This document shows, one piece after another, positions 1-11,740 of a stretch of 64,000 nucleotides of DNA. Position 1 is the stretch's first letter; each line of letters opens with the position of its first letter. Origin of the DNA: Saccharum officinarum (lineage: Eukaryota; Streptophyta; Magnoliopsida; Poales; Poaceae); assembly GCA_020631735.1 (NCBI GenBank), contig CM036221.1, forward strand, positions 10,707,381 through 10,771,380. The letters run 5' to 3'. The notes beneath the pieces were generated by a model. The model was not told the DNA's origin and searched no databases. It saw only the letters and a program-made list of their open reading frames with translations. The translations under genes and the position numbers were made by a program.

Positions 1-640
1 GACGTCGATGACCCTTAGGGGTAGGCGTCCCGGCCGCGAGCAGCTGCCGTCGAGGAGCCAAATCTCGCTGTCGTTGCCCGGCCCCGGCCGGCATGGGCAG
101 GCACGCGGCCTAGCCAGGCCACCGCCGCTCCCGGCCCAGGCGCCGGCCTCTGGCCCGGATCTGGCCGGCTGCCGCGTGAAGCTCGACCATCGCGACGGGG
201 CTGCAACATCAGGGGAGCTGGAGGGAGCGGCGCCAAATCCGGCCTCGGGGGGGTGTGGGGGTGGATCTGCCCTATCGCCGTTCCTCCTCCCCGGAGTTGA
301 AGCGGGCAAGAGCGATGGGAAGTAGAGGAGAGAGGGGTCGAGAGGTTTGGCCACCTCTGTACTGCACGGATCCAGTGGCAGGGACTGCAGATCTAGGGCT
401 GGGGGCCCAAATCCGCCCCGTTGGCTGCCCACTAGAGGCAGCGCACCACCGGTCGCTTGGGAGGGAGATGGGGAGGGGAAGGGATGGAGCCAACAGAGCA
501 GCTCCCCGCTGCCACCTTCCTTGCGGCCGAGCGGCCACCAGCGGCGCGCTCGGGTGGGGGCGAGGACGAGCGGCGAAGGTAAGGGGCATGGTGGCGGCGG
601 TGCTGGTGAAAATCATTTTTTAGTAGTGTTAGCCGATCCA
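1..640. other. GC-rich region without a recognisable gene
   Basis: The first 620 bases are strongly GC-rich and open in several frames on both strands (for example 8-325 plus and 272-616 minus). The predicted proteins are low-complexity Arg/Pro/Gly/Ala strings with no motif I recognise. Long open frames are expected by chance at this base composition. It could be the edge of a 5' exon or promoter of a gene lying left of the window, or a captured gene fragment. No function is assigned. Confidence 0.4.
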
Positions 641-804
641 AACAGTCGGACTTATAACTTATTTTGAACTATTCAACTGTTTAACTTATAAAAAGCTATT
701 GCAGTTTATAAAAGGTTGATGATTCAAACGGTACCCTAAGTCACATCAACCTAATTGGATCCTTGACCGTTGACTAGAAGGGGAAAGGTTGTCAGATTGA
801 GGAG

Positions 805-1012
805 GACGACGCACCTTCTGACAAAGGAGATCCATGGACTCACCATCCCCAAAATGGCTTCTGCTTGTAGACATGGCCATGCCACTCTGCCACATGCCCC
901 GCGCAGTGCCGGGCGACGTCTTCCCTCGGCATCGTCACGATAATACTATGTTATACGGCTGCCCTTGCTGTTTTCAATCCGGAAAGCCTAGCATATGTTT
1001 TCCCACTCGTCC
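805..1012 (-). pseudogene. Relic of an NLR NB-ARC exon end (minus strand)
   Basis: This stretch aligns base for base, with many mismatches, to plus-strand 9045-9247, the 3' end of exon 1 of the intact NLR gene in this window. Shared blocks include the exon/intron border (GACGCACCTTCTG at 807-819, the reverse complement of a GTGCGTC donor), the CGCAGTGCC..GGCGACGTC block and TTTTCCCACTCGTCCTGG near 990-1008. It therefore covers the RNBS-B to pre-GLPLA part of an NB-ARC domain. The reading frame is broken, and neither a P-loop part nor an LRR exon is next to it. The homology stops near 1012. It is a decayed fragment of a third family member, related to the functional gene about 8 kb away. Confidence 0.75.
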
Positions 1013-1286
1013 TGGGCTCTGTCTGTCTCTCTAGTCCTTAACCAATGAACTATGAGTGCTCAGGAGATTGCTTTGCCTATATTTCTTTGATGAATTGGCA
1101 AGCAAGGGGATGCGCGTTTCGTGTAACCGCGTTTTTTATGCAAGGATTGGGAAAAGTTGAGGTGAGTGCTGGTAGGTACGACTACTCATTAGTGAACTTC
1201 GAAGAAAATAACGTGAAATTTCATAGGACCATCTATGTGCTCTTCAATGGGATTCAGCGTCCATAAAGATAAGAAACTCACTGAAT

Positions 1287-1407
1287 GATACAGAGAATTA
1301 CATGCGTTCGTGCACTTGGGACCTTGTTTTGTATTGAAACATTTTAATCCTCTTAATGAAACATGTGTCAACGGACGTGTTCTCAAAAAAAGATACAGAG
1401 AATTACA
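1287..1407 (+). mobile_element. 5'-truncated LINE insertion with 16-bp target-site duplication
   Basis: A perfect 16-bp direct repeat (GATACAGAGAATTACA) at 1287-1302 and 1392-1407 flanks an 89-bp insert (1303-1391) that ends in a run of seven A. A long target duplication, a 3' poly(A) and a very short 5'-truncated body are the signature of target-primed reverse transcription by a non-LTR retrotransposon. The insert's 3' part (CTTAATGAAA...ACGTGTTCTC-polyA) resembles the 3' ends of grass L1-type elements as I remember them. The insert encodes no protein. Confidence 0.8.
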
Positions 1408-1995
1408 CAATCAAGTCCTTTCCCTTCTAACTGATTTCTTTGTCAGTTGCAACTCAACGTCTTCATTGCATTGCTGTTATAGGCCATTTTTATGTGGCTT
1501 GATTGCTGCTGTTGCTGGCACAATGCTACCCCTGGCTGATTCCAAGACACTGTCTCTGCATGCCATCGCTCTCGATGGTGGAGAAGAATGACCCAAATGT
1601 TAGCGTGTGTGTAGACTAATAAAGTCTTTGCCAGCAAGAAGGGGGATTAAGGAGGCCATGAAGAAATCTGTGGCCTACTGAGCTGTGATAGGAAGGGAAG
1701 CCGCTTCATAAGTGAAGACTAGAGCCTGCAGCCTCATTGTGGCTGGAGGATGCCCAATACAACAGAGTTCTTCACATTTTGAGTATAGTTGATGATAAAT
1801 TGCCTACGCAATCCAAGTATGTAAAAGTCGGCTCAATAGCTGTTGTCCATGCATTGTTTCATGTGAACTCTAACTGTATCTATCCAGTTTGATCAATAGT
1901 TGCGTCTAACATGGTATTCTGAATTACAATATAGCATAGTAATCCACAACACCTGATTCCAAAATTCAATGTAATGAAAGCCAATCTCTTCCTTT
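1408..1995. other. Intergenic, nothing recognised
   Basis: Mixed-composition sequence with only short open frames that lack motifs. I see no TIR, LTR end or coding signal in it. Confidence 0.4.
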
Positions 1996-2850
1996 CTAAT
2001 CCTGAGCCAAGCTCAGGCCACCCATTGGGCCACATCGACAGGAATTTCTCGACCGATGGATCTTAATCGGATGGTTTAAACCAGCGTTCTGGAGCCTTCC
2101 TCCTGCCTCCCTGTCCTCGCACCGCCCACTCTCGCCTGCCGCGCAGCCCTCTCCCTCCGCCTGCAGCGCCGAATGCCGCACGCCGCCTCAACCAACCCCA
2201 CGGCGAGGCCCACCGGCAAAACCCACCGGCAAGGCTGCCGCGGCCGCGGCCACGACCGCGAGACACCGGCTCTGGCGCAAGGGGGCACGTTACCAGCGAG
2301 ACGGCAACAGCACCAGGCGAGCAGGCAAAGGAGTTGGCGTTTCCGGTGCTTTTGCCTCGAGCGTGATTCGCGACTCCTCGTTGCAGTCGCTGCAACTTCT
2401 GTCTCCCTCCGCCCGTCCACCGTCGGCATGCTGATCTTGGGGAGGTGGCATCACCACTGCGGCTCCGCCCGTGGAGGACCCGCACGGTCGACGTGCGAGG
2501 CGACGCTCATCCAACGAGGTGATCCAAGCTGGCACATGGAGGTATCCTACCGTCGAGTGTGGCACTGGTTGCAGCCGCGTCTGCACTCCCAAGGCGACGG
2601 CGAGCTGGCCTTGACCGACTGTCAGGCCATGCCGCTGGACCGCATGCTGTGATGGCGGGGAATGGGCAACCAGCGAGCCCAAAGCCACATGCGGTGCTGA
2701 AGCCAAAGGGGACAGCTGCGCCGGCATCCTCGATCCTAGACTGCCTGCCATCGCTATGGCCGCGCCGTGCCCCACATCAACTCTGATGCAGCGGTCATGG
2801 AGCTTGCACACAACATATTCGACGTAATGCCCATGAGGTGCGTACCCTGA
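1996..2850. other. GC-rich stretch, possible gene-fragment mosaic with a PPR-like tail
   Basis: The composition jumps to high GC between about 2000 and 2850, with overlapping open frames on both strands (2173-2652 plus, 2290-2811 minus) of low-complexity sequence. Near the end, plus-strand 2785-2850 reads as a short peptide ending in LAHNIFDVMPMR. This resembles the conserved turn of a plant pentatricopeptide repeat (A..VFDEMP.R). It is followed by GTGCGT, which could be a splice donor, and an in-frame stop. A captured PPR gene piece is possible, but one short motif is weak evidence. Confidence 0.25.
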
Positions 2851-3742
2851 TTGCTAACGTAGCTTTTTTTTTTTTCTCTCTTTGTGATTTACAAAATACA
2901 AGTCAACAATACTTATTAATCTGTGCTAGAATCTGGATATTGATAGATTGATTCCATGTTGTGGTACCACTTCAATTAGACAATTACTGCTTGCATGTCT
3001 TCTTAGCATCCTTTTTTCTGTCATACTGCAAATGCAAATGGAAGGAGAGCTAGAGCTCAGGATATGATGGCTTGTGACCAGTAGTTACAACTTACAGGCA
3101 ATCATCATATATTGCATTCTGTGATGTGATCTAGGTGAATCTGCAGTTGCAATGCCTATAGGTTGCAGTGAAGGCAAAACTGATTACGTAAATACGACTT
3201 GATCATAGGTATAGCAACTCGATACATAGATTCTACTGTGCAATACAACATCTAATTAGACACAATTACAGACCATAACCTCACTGAAGTACCTCATGCA
3301 TCATGCTATTATACAATTTATGATGTCTCAATAATATGAGAGCAGACAAATTAAATTGCACTTATATATTCTGCTACATAAATAGTTCAAATAATAGGCT
3401 CTGAAATAGCAACTCAGGCATAATGTTTCCTTCAATTCCTGTGCTAGGGTAGTTTCTAACCAACAACAACAAATTGTGATCAAAAGCCAAAGTAATTACA
3501 ATTAATGGTCAAAATTTTCATGACCAATTCCTCATTTATTTATTTAGATGCACTCCTCTTCCCGCTTCATAAACACCGACATTAAACCTCCCCACGAAAT
3601 GAGACCCTAGCTCTAAATAAGACCTCTGCTTATGTGTGTTGTATTAATGCAGCTATTTACATTTGAACATAAACAAGAACATACACAACTTATACAAATA
3701 CATACATATATGAAATAATTTGGCATGGCGCATCTACATTGC
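2851..3742. other. AT-rich 3' flank of the NLR gene
   Basis: AT-rich noncoding sequence downstream of the minus-strand NLR stop codon at 3743. It should contain that gene's 3' UTR and polyadenylation region. I see no further gene and no clear transposon end. Confidence 0.45.
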
Positions 3743-6700
3743 TCAGCTGTCAGTGTGTGGAGTGGATGGGCTAGCAGGCACAATTGACTTGCCACTGAGG
3801 AACCTGGGGCGGTTAAGGTGAGCACTGATCTGCCTTTGCAGTATCTTCATCAGATTCTCTTTCTCACCGCATTTCTTAAGAAGAAGCTCATTCAGGTTCA
3901 ACAGGTCTGGCACTCCAGACAAGCCAGAATTGTTGTCCTGCAGCTTTGGGCACTTGTTCATCCAAAGTTTCTTAAGCTCAGGCATGGCGCCTTTGTCGAT
4001 TGACACTTTCTCTATTTTCTCTAGCCCATCAATGTCAAGGAACTTGAGCTTTGGAAATGTACCAGTACAGAAATGCAAGGAGTCACCTATGTAGGAGTTC
4101 TCCCATAGGCCTAGCAAAGTCAGGTTGCGCAGGTTCTGAAAGCGCGCAATGTCTTCATGTTTCAGTTGTGTCCCCAGCAGCTTCACCTTACCTAGATCAT
4201 TGAGTGAACCGATCCAATTAGGTAGACTGCTCAGATTCCCACACAGCCTCAGGGAAACAAGATGTGCTGGTACTTGCAGTTCACCCATTTGAGCGAGAAA
4301 TGTAAGTGAATCAGAGCGCACTTCAAGCCGTTGCAATCTCCTGAGTTCACCTATCGATTGACACAGATCGTGCCCTTGTTTCTCAGTAAGCCCTTCGACC
4401 CCTAACCTTCTCAAATTTGTCAAGTTCGTCAGCTTCTTGAGCCTCGCTGCCACACCATTGCCATTGCCAACATTGACCACCCCCAACATGTGCAGGTTCT
4501 GTAACTTCTCGATTCCTTCGGGAGCTCTTACACTCGCATTGAAAACCTTGCAGCACTCACCTTGGTTGCAGCATAGACAGGATAAAAGGCCAACTTTATG
4601 TTTATCCTTCCCTGATTCCATCTTTCGCAGCAAATCTTTCGAAAAGTTGACGCCAGCTAGAAGATAACAGAGCTTCTCAAGTTTGGCAATGCCTCTGGGG
4701 AGTTGTGTCACCTGTGTGTCTTGGATGTCTAATGTCTCCAGATATCGAAGGTTCTGCAAGGAAGACGGAAGCTTAGAAACATCCGTTCCTCGCAGGCACA
4801 GATATCTCAGGTGTCGTAGCTCCCCTATATGCTTGAGGTCATCATTCTTCAGATTGATCGTGTCCTCCAGGTCAAGCACTCGCAACAGCCGCAGTTTTGG
4901 AGAGACGAGAGATGCAGGGTAATCCCCAAAGATTGTCAATGATCGGACATATGACAAGTTAATTCTTTGCAGCTCCTCATCCCTCCCTTTCCATCTAGAT
5001 ACCACCAGGTGGCGTATCTTACTTTGTGGAATCTCATTGGAGTGCTTCTCGATGAACAATAGTTGGTTCTCCTCGATGAACTTGGACAAGATGATCTTGA
5101 GCACCATGCTGTGAACCCGGCAGCGATCAGCTCTAACTCCATAGCTGACCTTGGAACCTTGAATCATGCTTCTGTTAATGAGCTCATTGTAGAAACGCTC
5201 TCCTACAACCTCTGCAGGCATGTCACGGTTCTTTGCTATGTAGCCTTCTGCCATCCACCGCCTGAGCAAGCGGGTGTGTCTGATCTCATGGTTCTCAGGG
5301 AAGATACTGAGGTACAAGAAGATGGATTTCAGGTGATACGGCAATCCATCATAACTTGAGACGATCACCTTGGTGATATTGCGGAGGTCAGACTCCAACT
5401 CTGCCCCAAGATGTTCGTGCAGGTTTCTCCATTCTATGCTTGTTTTTGGCCTGCTGGCTAGGAGACCTCCGATGGTAGATATGGCAAGTGGAAGCCCACG
5501 ACATCTCCTCAATATATGTCTTGCTTGATCCTCCATATCCGTTGGCAAAACATAATCAGTCGTCTTGTAGACCTACAAATGATGGAATGAAACAACTAAA
5601 TCAATATCCTAGAGAACAAAATGGACCAATGAGAATATAGCAGACAACCCTTTAAAAAAATAGAAATGTAGCAGGCTGTGTCATGGCAATTCTCATAAGT
5701 TTCAATACTATACCCCAAACAAAAAGTACTGTAATTGGACAAGCTCATCCAGTGATTGAACTATGATAGCTAAAGGCCCAAGCTATGCTGCACACTATCG
5801 CAAAAATCATGTGTTTTGATGTTTTCAACCAGCTCCACTTATCATTCTTTCTCTTACCCAGCAGCACAAGCACGACATATCCTTAGATGCTGCGCACAAA
5901 AGAAAACTTCAAAGGTCATACAACCTTGGTGCTTGGTGGACAGATAATGTGGTGACAACCGTGGGATTCCAGGTTATGCATTTCGTCGAACATGGGGAGG
6001 GCGTGAGCCGTTGACGTGTGTAGACCCGTGCAAAACTCAAGCTGGTCACTGAGAGACATATACACAGGGGCAGGGCGTTCCGGTTTGGCCTCCAACAGAG
6101 ACGTCGCCCCACCGGCCACCGGCCACCGTGGCCACTTCCATTGACATTTGACCACGAGTGCCCTGGCCGTCATACCTTTCATCTCGGTTGATCGGAGCAC
6201 ATGACATCGCAGCAACCAGTCTCTGTATGTTCTACTGTACGCGACTACGCACCCCTCCATCCCTCCCTTCCTCCTTTCTGACGCTCTCGCTCAGTGCGCG
6301 CCGCAGAGGTGGAGCCGTTGGGATAGCATGGCCCGTGGAATGCGGATTGAAGTCAAAGTACAGGAGGACGGAGAAGGCAAACATTCTTTTCTAGGCCATG
6401 TTTAGATGGCGTCAAAATGCAAAAAGTTTTTTAAGATTTTTTGTCACATTGTATATGTCGATATATGCATTGAGTATTAAATGTAGATAAAAAAAAACTA
6501 ATTACATAGTTTGTTGTAAATGTCGAGACGAACTTTTGAACCTAATTAGTCATTATTGGACAAATTTGTCAAACACAAACGAAAAGTGCTACAGTGCTTT
6601 TTCAAAAACTTTTTCCAGACTAAACATGGCCCTAGTACATCTTTGTTTTCTCCCACCTATTTATGGTGGCCACTAGATGTGTACCAAGGTCCAAGGTTCT

Positions 6701-9700
6701 TTTTATGGTGTCTACGATGTGTACCAACGTCCAAGGTTCGTGCTCAATGGTGATGGCCACATGAAGAAAGTTCCTGCCTTTTCGAATCACCTAACATCTG
6801 ATCTTTTGTTTACGCTTTTATTAATTTGTCACAAGACAAAATTAATTTATATTGTAATTAAATTCACTTTTTGCGTTAACTGAAACTCAAGTATTGGAGT
6901 CACCGATAACACTTGATTGCTATATGAATGTAAAGAAAAATCTGGACTGTAAATTTTAAATTAGGGCTTGTTTGTTTGGCCTTTTGTTTTTTTTAAAAAA
7001 CTAACGTTTGGGGGCTACATTAAAGCTAACTTTTTTTAAAAAAAAGGAGTGCCTGGTGATTAGCTTTTGAATATATAGAATATAGAATAATATGGTATCC
7101 CCTCATAAAAAAATCTAAGTAACACCTTAAATTTGCATATAAAATTATGTTATTTACATGCAAATTTATGAGTTACTTTAGATTATGTTTCACAATGACA
7201 TATGATAAATAACCTAAGTAACCACTTAAATTTACATCCAAATTATAACTTCTACTATTATTTAAAATAAAATCAAATAAAATTACCCCCAAATCGACTA
7301 AATTATAAACTTCTGATATTATGGAAAATATTTATATAATTATATATTATACCCATATATGTTTCTAAAATATCCGCTTACAATAATATTTAAAGTAAAC
7401 AATATTTTTATTTATGATAAAAATATTCAAAATATTATTTTCAGTAAATTATACATTTTAATTTTAACTGAAACACTATGAAATATATATACATCGAATT
7501 ATTGATGGTATAAAAAATATTCTTCTACTCATATAGTTCTTTGATAAGAAAACGAAACATCTTAAGCATTGGAGGATCACTAAAAACACTTATCATTGCC
7601 GGTTTCAAACCATCTATAGGTAGGGATAGTCATGAATAGCTAGGCAATGGTACTCATGAACAAAGTAAAATGTGTGTTTTTTGAGGATTTATGCTCACAA
7701 GTCACAATTTCAAGTCTTGCGCATCATCTCACCCAAGCAACAAATTTGTGACTGTATAATGGATGTTATTCTTTTTAGGTCATATTTATGAATCTTGTAT
7801 TTTGTGTTTGACGCTCTAAATGACTTCAAATTAATATGTTGTAGCTACAAAGTTATAGATCTCGTAGAGTACTACAACTTTGATATGGAGCTTGTCTCCA
7901 TCCTGGATTAATAACCCTAAGGACATATATCGCATATTTAGGCATCTAAACAATCTCAAATGAAAATATTGTCGACTACAAAGTTTTACTGGTTAAAAAC
8001 TATATAGGGAGACTTTTGAATAAAATATAGAATAGAAAACAAAAGTTTTAAGTTAACTTGAGTATAAAAAATTTATAACAACTAATAAGATTAAATTTGA
8101 AAACCAAAATCTAGGCTCATGACATCACTGAGACATGTGTGGTAACGAGAGCTATATATTATTAACTAATTAAGGTTTCGACAACTAAATGTTCATAAGA
8201 TATGCAGGTGTGCCATGCAAAAATTGAATATGAATGGACAAAAATACATTAGTAGTTCTTTTTTCTGCAAACATAACATATGTAGTACCCCTCCGTATCT
8301 AGATATAAGTTATGCTATTTTTTTTAGTATAGAGCTTTTGGTACGTATCTAGAAAAGCTATGTCTAAAAATACATAGAAATGTATCTAGAAAAGCCAGAA
8401 TGACTTATACTAGAAACTAAAAATATAGTTAATAGTTTATCATAGACAAATAGAGATTATAGAAAACCTATATTGTATTGTGTTTAAAAAATGAACAAAA
8501 AGAGACCGCGAAGATAACTATTAAACATATATGTCTAATGCCTATGTCTATTTCTACTCCATTTTCCCGGAAAGAATATATTTATAGCTACATGCTAAGT
8601 CAGACCATCTTTGATATGGCCATTTCTTTTAAAAAAATACTAGTATTTATGATATCAAATAAGTATTATTACATTCATCATAAAATATGTATTTATAATA
8701 TATCTATTTAAAATCATTTTAATATTATTATTTTATATAAATTTAGTTAATTTTAAAATAGTTTGACTTAGACAAGATTTTATAATTGTATTATTTTTGA
8801 GATGGAGGTAAATAGAAGTCCTTGTGGAATATGTGAATGTCGAACTTTCTTGCAACGTTTATATCTCACAAGAAGTTTATTATGAAAGTATATTAAACGA
8901 TCTATCCAATAATACTAATTATGTATTATAAATATCAATATTTATTAATATATTTGGTTAAAGTTAAAAACGTTTGTTTCTCGGGAACTGAGAACGATGA
9001 CATCTGTTTTGGGACGAAGGAGTACAGGAGCAGGGGTAAGTTGGACGCACCTTCTGGCAGAGGAGTCTCTTAGACTCCTTGTTGTCCAGTGGCTTGAGCT
9101 CGTAGATAAGCTCCTTTCCCTCCGCCACATCTCCCGCTCCCGCGCAGTGCCTGGCGACGTCCTCCCGCCGCGTCGTAACAATGATACGGCTGTTCGTTTC
9201 GTTGCAGAATCGAAAAGTCTGCCATATATTTTCCCACTCGTCCTGGCTAAGTAGGTCGTCCACGATAACCAGGTATTGCTTCTCCCGCAGGTGATCCTCG
9301 ATCTTCTGGCCGTATGGCACGCCGAGCTCCTCCATCAGCCGCCGCTTGAACACGTCGGGGTTGTCCAGCGGGTGCGGCACCGTGATCCACGCGCGGCAGT
9401 CGAACTCGGCGAGGACGTCTGGGTCGTTGTGCACCATGCGCACCAGCGATGACTTCCCCATGCCGCCCATCCCCCACACCGACACGACGCGCAGCGCGCC
9501 GTTGCTGACTGAGAGCAGCTTGGTGACCGCCTTAATCTCTTTGTCCCGGCCGATGATGTCCGACACCTGGAACGCCAGCTCCGCCGAGTGCTCGTCGTGT
9601 TCGTGCAGCGCGGACGAGGACTGAGCTTCCGGTACACCAGCGGCGGGGCCGACGGCGATCTGCAGGTACCTCTGGTGGCGCTGGTTCAGCGCCTCGACGC

Positions 9701-10073
9701 TGGCCTTGAGGTCCCGGATCCGCTTGGCGATGCGGCGGCGCTCGGCGATAGCGCCGGGGAGCCAGGAGCCGACCCGCGAGGACGACGTCCTGTCCGCGTA
9801 CAGCGCGAAGTCGAGCAGGCAGTCCTCGACGTCGTACGCGAGGTCGCGCACCTGCTTCACCCAAGTCTTCACGATGTCGTTGCGCACCGTGGCCTCAGGA
9901 TTGGCTGACGCCACCTTGAGGAAGGACTGCATCATCTCCATCTCGTTGCGGATGAAGTCTACCTCCTTCGGGACCCCGATGAGGCGCGCAACCTCGTCGG
10001 CGATGGCAGAACCGGCGCTGCTTAAGACGCCGTCTAGAACGGACCTCGCCAAGCTCACGGCCGTCGCCTCCAT
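3743..10073 (-). CDS. CC-NB-ARC-LRR disease resistance protein (NLR), two exons
   Basis: Intracellular immune receptor of the coiled-coil NLR class, a nucleotide-dependent switch that triggers defence on pathogen perception. Exon 1 is 9051-10073 (341 codons) and exon 2 is 3743-5572 (609 codons plus stop), giving 950 residues, normal for a CNL. The donor GTGCGT (from 9050) and the acceptor TTTGTAG (ending 5573) join in frame at QK/VYK. Domains: Rx-type N-terminal coiled coil about 5-130 with an EDVID-like DVEDCLLDF at 81-89; P-loop GMGGMGKSS at 201-209; kinase-2 LVIVDDLL about 268-275; RNBS-B RIIVTTR about 296-302; GLPLA at 367-371; an MHD-equivalent that reads VHS near 484-486; leucine-rich repeats about 510-930. 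The start is the first Met of the coiled coil, after a CT-rich leader. No break was seen. The sequence looks Pik-2/RPM1-like, but a subfamily is not assigned. Confidence 0.9.
6394..6631. mobile_element. MITE with GGCCATGTTTAG termini, inside the NLR intron
   Basis: The 238-bp element has inverted ends GGCCATGTTTAG and CTAAACATGGCC and is flanked on both sides by CTA (6391-6393 and 6632-6634). It has no coding capacity and an AT-rich interior. The end sequence is a very common grass MITE type. The 3-bp duplication fits a PIF/Harbinger-like origin, though CTA is not the usual TTA/TAA. Confidence 0.8.
6676..6741. repeat. Two-copy direct repeat, about 24 bp, 42-bp period
   Basis: GATGTGTACCAAGGTCCAAG recurs about 42 bp downstream with one or two changes, separated by a short spacer. 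It is a minor imperfect tandem duplication in the intron. Confidence 0.55.
6960..8960. other. AT-rich intronic sequence
   Basis: Very AT-rich, with no open frame that looks real. A Stowaway-like terminus (CCCCTCCGTATCTAGATATAAG near 8289) may pair with a decayed end near 8795-8810, but the inner sequence is too degraded for a firm call. Confidence 0.4.
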
Positions 10074-10280
10074 TTCTCTCTCTCTGTCTGTATGTATGTC
10101 TCTGTATGTGTGTTTGTTGTTTGCCCCAACGCGCTAAGCGGGAGCATAACTAGGTAGTCTCAGTGGCAAACACGCGTTACTAACAGACCAAAACACGTTG
10201 ATGACCTGCTAACTAGATTGTCCTGCAAGCTGATGGCGATTCCCGTGGTGCTCTATTTCGATTTTGCTTCATCTTAGGGA
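10074..10280 (-). promoter_or_regulatory. 5' leader and likely promoter of the NLR gene
   Basis: Immediately upstream of the NLR start codon lies a CT-rich stretch (10074-10105, CTCTCTCTCTGTCTG on the plus strand), as is common in plant 5' leaders. I could not place a convincing TATA box. The tandem duplication and MITE beyond it lie within the likely promoter zone. Confidence 0.35.
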
Positions 10281-10284
10281 AGCC

Positions 10285-10860
10285 TTAGACCGATGTTATG
10301 GTCACCGTGAGTCAGATCGGGGATTTCGGTGCGACCATCCAAGAAAGTTTTTCAATAGTTAATGGTGGTCGATGGTTGTTGATGCAGAGCCCCACATAAG
10401 TTTTGCAACGTGCGCTAGGTACACCGTACACTGCCGTGTGCTAGTAGGTAGTAGTAAGTCGTGCGCTAGGCACACCGTATATGACTACGGAGGCCATGTT
10501 TAGATTGCAAAAAATTTCAACTCGATAAATAGTATCACTTTCGTCTTATTTGGCAAATATTGTCCAATCGTGGACCAACTAGGCTCAAAAGATTCATCTC
10601 GTGATTTCTAACTAAACTGTGTAATTAGTTATTTTTTTACCTATATTTACTACTTCATGTATGGGTCTAAAGATTGATGTGATGGAGAGAGTGTGAAAAA
10701 AATTCAACTTTTGGGTGCATCTAAAAAAGACCTGAGCTTCCGAGAAAAAGATGAGGTGGAATTTCAGGCCTGTAGTACTATTCTTCGTAGCTTGTCGTTT
10801 GTTTTCTGTCGGGGACTTTGATTCTGGTAGCACTCCTCTCTGACTCCGACTTCTTCATAT
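10285..10860. repeat. Tandem duplication, copy 1 (interrupted by a MITE)
   Basis: The blocks ATCGGGGATTT, CATCCAAGAAAGTT, AAGTTTTGCAACGTGCGCTA, TGCCGTGTGCTAGTAGG and TATATGACTAC occur here in the same order as in 10983-11280. After the inserted MITE (about 10491-10733) the similarity resumes with TGAGCTTCC, GATGAGGTGGAATTTCAGGC and GTACTATTCT. No coding role is visible. Confidence 0.8.
10491..10733. mobile_element. MITE in duplication copy 1
   Basis: About 243 bp, starting GGCCATGTTTAGAT and ending ATCTAAAAAAGACC, imperfect inverted ends of the same type as the MITE at 6394. The paralogous sequence at 11141-11160 reads straight from GACTAC into TGAGCTTCC without it, so that site is a natural empty site. 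The target duplication is ambiguous, perhaps GAG. Confidence 0.75.
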
Positions 10861-10982
10861 CCTAAACGTTTTAAATAAGTGGAACTGCTTTTCAGCGAAA
10901 AACAAAAAAACCGAAGCCGTTTTTAAGAGGAGCTCTTTAGAAGAAGCCCTGCCAAACACACACACTAGAAATAAGCATTACC

Positions 10983-11280
10983 CTAGATTTTAGGGTCATC
11001 GTGACTCGATCGGGGATTTAGTGCGAGCATCCAAGAAAGTTCTTTATCATGCTGATGTAAGGCTGCTGATGCAGTGCTACATATTAAGTTTTGCAACGTG
11101 CGCTATATATGTACACTGCCGTGTGCTAGTAGGCACGAGTATATGACTACTGAGCTTCCAAGAAAGATGAGGTGGAATTTCAGGCCCGTCGTACTATTCT
11201 GTGAAGTTTGTCCTTTGTTTTCTTCTGCGGACGAGGAGACAAGTCGGAAGCACCCTCTTGGCCTCTTTGAAGGACGAAAG
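10983..11280. repeat. Tandem duplication, copy 2 (empty site)
   Basis: Second copy of the unit described for 10285-10860, without the MITE. The copies differ by many substitutions and small gaps, so the duplication is not recent. Confidence 0.8.
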
Positions 11281-11391
11281 TAGTACTAAGTTTGACTCTG
11301 TGTGGACTTTCTGACGAACAGGAGGCCTCCATGTCGAGTGGTAAACAAGGGTTACATTTGCCACTTAATTTGCTAGTAAACTATCAGTGAC

Positions 11392-11740
11392 CACTACACT
11401 AATATGCATTTTGTGTGCATATATATAAGATTCTTACACAGAAACAATTTTCAAAAACACGGTCTTTTTTTTTTGCAAAGGCGGCTCAGGACCGCCTCTA
11501 CAGTGGCCGGTAAACCAAGTCGCCTCTGAAGATGCATTGAAGAGGAGGATCCAAAGTCAGCCGCCTCTATAAATGCATCTTCAAAGGCACCACCTCTAAA
11601 AATGCTGGGATTTGTAGAAGCGACCGATAAACCAGCCGTCAGAAAAGATCAATTTACAGAGGCGGCTCTGAATATCATTTGTAGAGACGACTATATATAG
11701 AGTCATCTTTACAAATGCTCCAGGATATATGTAGCAACTC
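11392..11740 (+). mobile_element. CACTA-type (En/Spm-like) left terminal region
   Basis: The sequence begins CACTACACTAATATGC at 11392, followed by repeated subterminal motifs built on GGCGGCT, GCCGCCTCT, GAGGCGGC and ACCGCCTC in both orientations between 11480 and 11690. Arrays of short subterminal repeats next to a CACTA end are typical of this superfamily, where they bind the transposase accessory protein. No transposase is visible here. A candidate partner end lies at 25516. Confidence 0.6.

Larger units (their letters stand above)
5573..9050 (-). other. 3.5-kb intron of the NLR gene
   Basis: The intron separates the coding blocks between RNBS-B and GLPLA, with a GT donor at 9050-9049 and an AG acceptor at 5574-5573. 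It holds a MITE (6394-6631), a short direct repeat (6676-6741) and about 2 kb of very AT-rich sequence (6960-8960). A small open frame at 5916-6260 (minus) has no recognised motif. The same intron position is kept in the second NLR copy (acceptor at 31444), so it is ancestral to this family. Confidence 0.85.

Noticed and set aside
2785..2850. A PPR gene
   Set aside because: Only one PPR-like turn is visible, with no repeats before or after; kept as a weak note in the feature list.
9335..9908. Long open frames on the plus strand and other minus frames across NLR exon 1
   Set aside because: They are shadows of the GC-rich NLR coding frame, which has all expected motifs.
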